A stretch of DNA of 64,000 nucleotides from Epichloe hybrida (Eukaryota; Ascomycota; Sordariomycetes; Hypocreales; Clavicipitaceae). Within the stretch, counting starts at the first letter, position 1; each line of letters opens with the position of its first letter. The position numbers were made by a program, and so were the translations under genes. The stretch covers positions 1 through 64,000 of the forward strand of contig JAFEKR010000064.1 of assembly GCA_019022495.1 (NCBI GenBank), in the 5' to 3' direction. This document shows positions 59,906-64,000 of this stretch, piece by piece. The notes under the pieces are model-generated. The model saw nothing but the letters and a program-made list of their open reading frames with translations. It ran no database searches and had not been told where the DNA came from.

Positions 59906-60722
59906 TATTAAAATGTAGGGAGCTAGTTACTAGCTAGTAATAGCTATATAAGTGTAGCTTCTACAGTTAGGGACTAATAGAGCCACCACGTTAAATATTT
60001 AACGTAATGTAACGGAAGGTTTCGGCAGTTATTAACTAATTAAATTCAATCTAGATAACTTTTACAATATCTTATATACTAATAGAATTGATTTTAGTGA
60101 CGTTATACGGGCAATGTGGCTATTAGATTAAGAGGCCTAGCTATCTAGCTAAATTAAAAAGATCTTCTTTCTCTTATATACTCACTAACCGTATCGGTGG
60201 ATCTAGACCGCTAAAGAGGTCTTATAGGCCACTTTTTATTTTTCGCAAAATTTATTTATATGTAAAATCTAAAAAATCAACTCACCACTATACAAACTAG
60301 CAACCCATATGCACTAAATTTTAGTCCAAAAAATATTCCTATATAAAATGAAAGCCCTGTCTTCTAGCTTTAATTTGCTATATGTAAGACTTTTATATAA
60401 CCCCTAGTTAAAGAGAAAATCGCTGTTAAAGATAGCTATAGGGTAACCTGCTTACGTCACCCTAGCTTACCTAATTACTAGTGGCGCTGCGGTTATGGCT
60501 ACGCTTGTAGCCATAACGCAATTAAATAATTCACAATTAACAATTGATTTAGATTAGTCATCCACACGGTCGGTCGCAGCTGTTAACAGCTGTGACGTAG
60601 CCATTGATAGCCACCTTCGCGACTGTTAACAGCTGCAGTGCAGCTATTAGGCTTGCAATGCAAGCTAGTAATAGAAAGGTCCTTTAACTAGAAAGGGCTA
60701 AAAATAGGTCTTATTTTTAACA
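59906..60722 (-). repeat. 5' LTR of Copia-2A (817 bp)
   Basis: Plus-strand start tattaaaatgtagggagct, end gtcttatttttaaca, followed by gctac. An inverted third copy occurs at 61,379-62,194. Confidence 0.88.
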
Positions 60723-60727
60723 GCTAC

Positions 60728-61378
60728 TAAGGGTCCCTTAATAGAAATAACTTTATCTTCACGCTCCTTAACTCTAATTATAAGTTTAGAGTTCCTAATA
60801 TTAAACCTTACACTTACATTATAAAGCTAGGGCAAACCTAGAATTAAAATAGTCTAGTTCTTAGGCTAATAGTCTAGGGTAATTACCGCCTAAACTAATT
60901 GCGTAATGCTATAGTATACCACTTTTATTAATATAAAATAGGTAACTATATTCTTTTATCTATTAGTATTAATTATTTATAGCTCTTAGAAACTAATAAA
61001 TCCTAAATCATAGACTAGTATGTTTTCCTATAGTATAAACGCCTAAGATATAATATTAATCTTAGCTCCCTAATTAGCTACTACTTATCCTAGTTTAAGA
61101 TTAAATACTTATTCCTTCTAAAATCCTATATAAGCTTAGATAGTAATCCTAAATAGCTTAGCACCTAACTAATACTCTTAAAGTAACTTAGTGTTATAAT
61201 TATTAGCTATAGGACTTTTCTAACCCTTACTAGACATAGCCTAAACTAAGCTTATATTAAGTAAGAAAGCTATCTTTTTCTTTATTTACTTCCTTAGGGT
61301 TATTACCCTTAATAATAGCTTTTAAAACTACTTAGATATTTCTAGGCTAATTTACTATAGATCTATTAGTAAAATTAG
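60728..61378 (-). pseudogene. Gypsy-type aspartic protease relic (older element)
   Basis: On the minus strand a retropepsin pattern is readable: an active-site region with a degenerate DSGA-like motif, followed after about 90 residues by ILGLPWL with the hydrophobic-hydrophobic-Gly pattern of Gypsy proteases, then NIRNSKLIIRVKE. It is cut by Copia-2A on its 3' side and by Copia-2B at 61,379 on its 5' side, so it predates both. Confidence 0.65.
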
Positions 61379-62194
61379 TGTTAAAAATAAGACCTATTTT
61401 TAGCCCTTTCTAGTTAAAGGACCTTTCTATTACTAGCTTGCATTTTAAGCCTAACAGCTGCACTGCAGCTGTCAACGGTCGCGAAGGTAGCTGTCAATAG
61501 CTACGTCGTAGCTGTTAACAGCTGCGACCGACCGTGTGGATGACTAATCTAAATCAATTATCAATTGTGGATTATTCAATTGCGTTGTGGCTACAAGCAC
61601 AGCCATAACCGCAGCGCCACTAGTAATTAGGTAAGCTAGGGTGACGTAAGCAGGTTACCCTATAGCTATCTTTAATAGCGATTTTCTCTTTAACTAGAGG
61701 TTGTATAAAAGTCTTGCATATAGCAAATTAAAGCTAGAAGATAGGGCTTTTATTTTATGTAGGAATATTTTTTGGACTAAAATTTAGTGCATACAGGTTG
61801 CTAGTTTGTATAGTGGTGAGTTGATTTTTTGGATTTTACATACAAATGAATTTTGCGGAAAATAAAAAGTGGCCTATAAGACCTCTTTAGCGGTCTGGAT
61901 CTACCAATACGGTTAGTAGGTATATAAGAGAAAGAAGATCTTTTTAATCTAGCTAGATAGCTAGGCCTCTTAATCCAATAGCCGCATTGCCTATACAACG
62001 TCACTAAAATCAATTCTATTAGTATATAAGATATCGTAAAAGTCATCTAGATTAAATTTAATTAGTTAATAACTGCCAAAACCTTCCGTTACGTTACGTT
62101 AAATATTTAACGTGGTGGCTCTATTAGTCCCTGACCGTAGAGCCGTACCTATACAGCTATTGCCAGCCGGCAACTAGCTCCTTACATTTCAAAA
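61379..62194 (+). repeat. 5' LTR of Copia-2B (816 bp)
   Basis: Begins tgttaaaaataagacctat and ends cttacatttcaaaa; reverse complement of the Copia-2A LTRs with about one length difference. Followed by ggttataagcctag, the likely primer-binding region, also seen after the Copia-2A 5' LTR. Confidence 0.87.
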
Positions 62195-62234
62195 GGTTAT
62201 AAGCCTAGCCTATCACTATAAAATTCTTTCTAGT

Positions 62235-62445
62235 GCACTTTGCGTATGGTTACAGAAGACTTCCCTTCTATAAAACAGGAAGGACCCGCGAGATAGAAGC
62301 TATTCCCTTCTGTAAAAAAGGAATCATTGTGGTTACAGAAGACTTCCCTTCTATAAAACAGGAAGCGCACGAGCGATACAGAAGCTTTTCCCTTCTATAA
62401 AAAGGATTTTCAGTACGAATAGAAGACTTCCCTTCTATAAAATTA
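62235..62445. repeat. Leader repeats of Copia-2B, about 5 units
   Basis: Same family as 59,578-59,860 in opposite orientation (ttcccttctataaaa units), with about two fewer copies. Confidence 0.82.
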
Positions 62446-62469
62446 GAAGATAGCTACTAATCAACAAGG

Positions 62470-63880
62470 TCAGGGACCTCCAGTCCCTGATCTTAGTGCG
62501 CAAGAGGTTCTAAATAACCAGCTAAAAGAGCAGGTTATTAAACAACAAAATGCTATTGATTTAGTAATAGAGAAGCTAGAGTCCTTGACTTTAGCTATTA
62601 ATGATAGACCTATGGAGGGTGTGGAAGCTACTAAGCCCGCTAGTTAGCAGCAAATTCAGCAGCCTATTTAAGATAAGGCACCTGAATCTAGCTCTGTATA
62701 AGCTGCCTTTAATAATTCAATTATTAAGGAATTTAATAAGAGGGTTTATAGCTTCCCTAAGACTGCTAAGCTTAAAGGAGCTGAAAATTTCGATCAATGG
62801 AAACAAGCCCTAGCTATCTAATTTAGAGCTTTAGGCATGCCTAATTTTCTAGATAATCCGGATATTTCTAGGGCGCTAGGGGACGCTAACCAAGCTATTA
62901 TCCTAATGTTACTAAGGGATAGTTATACGGAAGGCCCCCAAGCCGCTATAACTTAGCAAAAATCACCTGAAGAAGCCTATAATTTACTTGTTAGGCAATA
63001 TTCACATAGCGTTAAAATCCAGAGGGGGTCCCTATATTCTGAATTTCATAACCTGAATTTTCATGGATTTAAGGGGACTTTAGAAGCCTTTAATGCAGTC
63101 TTTAATAATCTACTAGCTAGATTATCGATTTTAGGGGTCCTAATTAATCCTATAGATCAGGTTAATTAATATCTTTAATCCCTAAAATCAACCTTACCTC
63201 AGTGGGCTAAGAGGCAACGATTTAGCATGCGTACGAATAGGGCTATAGGGGTCCCCTTAGAAGCCCTAAATCTTGAATTTCTAATGGCAGACCTTCTAGC
63301 TAAACAGAGGGATAAGTTATCTACGGTAGCCAAAACCCTGAATTATAGGGCTAAAGACCTAGAAAAGGGCGCTAAAGATAAAGAAAAGGCCCCTAAAGGT
63401 TAGAAGAAAAAGAAGAAAGAAGGCTCTGAAGAAAATAAGGGCTCTTCTAATTCTAACAAGAAGAAAAAGAAGCAAAAGGGTCAAAAATCAGATAAAAAGG
63501 ATACTAAAGAACTTACAGAGGGTTCTTTTATGCTAGGAAATTACAACCTTTCTAACGGAGCCCTTAATTCGTATAAGAAACCTAGTAATTACAAGACTAG
63601 TTATAAGAGCCCTAGCGATAGTAGCTCTAATTCTAGCTCTAGTGATTCGGATAATAAAAAACAAGAAATTAATACCTTAAATGGTTTTAATTATTATAGT
63701 AAAGACATGAAAAAGGCCCTATTATATAATACAGGTTTAACTATACATATAGTTAATTCTAAGGAGGTCTTTAGGGATTATACCCCTTTTAAGAAGGGGG
63801 AATCCGACCCTATTATAACTAGTGGTGGCCCTATTTATCCTAAGGGTCATGGTAGTGCTGTTTTTAAGGTCTTATATTAA
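62470..63880 (+). pseudogene. Copia-2B gag-protease relic
   Basis: Plus-strand gag reading with a few stops (for example after ATKPAS near 62,645 and after IQQPI near 62,670). Open pieces: 62,601-62,813, which is in a shifted frame, and 63,530-63,880 (116 codons, MLGNYNLSNGALNSYKKPSN..). The latter is nearly identical to the Copia-2A piece. The protease region reads YNTGLTIHIVN, with Asn for the catalytic Asp as in Copia-2A. Confidence 0.8.
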
Positions 63881-64000
63881 AATAAACCTAATAAATATAG
63901 GACCTTAGTGCTAAAGGATACTCTATATTTTCCCTAGCTTAATGTTAATATAGTTAGTGGCCTTATTCACTATATATCTAGCGGTTACTTTATAAAAAAC

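Larger units (their letters stand above)
53569..60722 (-). mobile_element. Copia-2A retrotransposon (7.15 kb)
   Basis: LTRs at 53,569-54,385 and 59,906-60,722 are both 817 bp, flanked by TSD gctac (53,564-53,568 and 60,723-60,727). Minus orientation: after the 5' LTR come leader repeats, gag (about 58,500-59,570), protease (about 58,150-58,320), gag-pre-integrase with LWHVQLGHLGLP near 57,460, and integrase to about 56,800. RT is at about 55,400-56,300, with YINNYLLI for YVDDYLLI near 55,550. RNase H is at about 54,830-55,080. A clean purine tract (agagggggtg on the element strand) abuts the 3' LTR at 54,386-54,397. RIP stops are fewer than in Gypsy-1. Confidence 0.9.
21685..64000. repeat. 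AT-rich, RIP-degraded nested transposon block
   Basis: From about 21,685 to the window end the sequence is dominated by A and T. CA and TG dinucleotides are nearly absent over long stretches and TA is abundant, the known signature of repeat-induced point mutation. Every coding relic inside has stops at positions where a C-to-T or G-to-A change would explain them. The only GC-richer islands are recent or short elements. All the mobile elements listed below lie within it. Confidence 0.92.
61379..64000 (+). mobile_element. Copia-2B retrotransposon, 5' part; runs off the window
   Basis: Second copy of the Copia-2 family in opposite orientation: 5' LTR 61,379-62,194, leader repeats to about 62,450, gag from about 62,470, protease near 63,720, continuing past 64,000. 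The five bases before it are attag; the partner TSD is outside the window. Compared with Copia-2A it has different RIP stops, so the two were mutated at least partly independently. Confidence 0.87.

Noticed and set aside
61801..62046. 81-codon minus-strand frame
   Set aside because: Lies inside the Copia-2B LTR and recurs in other LTR copies with stops; no evidence of a gene.
21685..64000. Starship-type giant transposon or host gene cluster in the AT-rich block
   Set aside because: No tyrosine-recombinase captain, cargo genes or intact host gene could be read; everything recognisable is LTR, hAT, MITE or TRIM.

Overview
The window is nuclear DNA of a filamentous ascomycete (Pezizomycotina). 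Genes are compact, with short GT..AG introns (mostly 69-240 bp), and the products are typical of the group: a fungal amidase, a DUF1776 protein, YTH1/CPSF30, a LaeA-like methyltransferase, a GH18 chitinase, an Sso-type syntaxin, a MEMO/Mho1 protein and GAR1. A hypocrealean affiliation is plausible but cannot be proven from sequence alone. The left third is a gene-rich compartment of ordinary base composition. At about 21,685 it changes abruptly to an extremely AT-rich block that fills the rest of the window.

Gene-rich part (1-21,684): amidase (-, cut by the left edge), DUF1776 (+), YTH1 (-), LaeA-like methyltransferase (-), GH18 chitinase-like (+), a low-complexity hypothetical protein (+), Sso syntaxin (-), MEMO1 (-), GAR1 (+) and an intron-containing tRNA-Met(CAT) (-). 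These look like independent housekeeping or general genes rather than a pathway cluster. The methyltransferase and the chitinase are neighbours, but nothing else resembles a secondary-metabolite cluster.

AT-rich part (21,685-64,000): no intact host gene is visible. CA and TG dinucleotides are almost absent and TA is in excess, the mark of repeat-induced point mutation (RIP). Reading degenerate protein motifs and matching terminal repeats to target-site duplications (TSDs) resolves this block into nested transposons. Gypsy-1a (25,666-52,117, 198-bp LTRs, TSD cttag) is interrupted by a hAT transposon (27,347-32,447, TSD cctaagag), a 409-bp hAT-type MITE (35,331-35,739, TSD ctcctaat) and Gypsy-2 (37,344-51,458, 219-bp LTRs, TSD gcgac). 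Gypsy-2 is itself interrupted by Copia-1 (39,856-46,757, 289-bp LTRs, TSD atagc). With the inserts and duplicated targets removed, Gypsy-1a shrinks to about 6.8 kb. A truncated inverted sister copy, Gypsy-1b, lies at 21,685-25,026 against the gene-rich border.

Right of Gypsy-1a are older relics carrying a 526-bp TRIM-like element (52,589-53,114, 169-bp LTRs, TSD tttat), Copia-2A (53,569-60,722, minus, 817-bp LTRs, TSD gctac), a Gypsy-type protease relic, and Copia-2B (61,379 to beyond the window, plus). Copia-2A and Copia-2B lie head to head. No CRISPR array, defence system or giant-transposon captain gene was recognised. The most unusual content is the fully resolved nest, the TRIM with tRNA-like boxes, the short elements that kept GC-rich sequence, the Copia-2 leader repeats, and a putative 5-nt microexon in the syntaxin gene.
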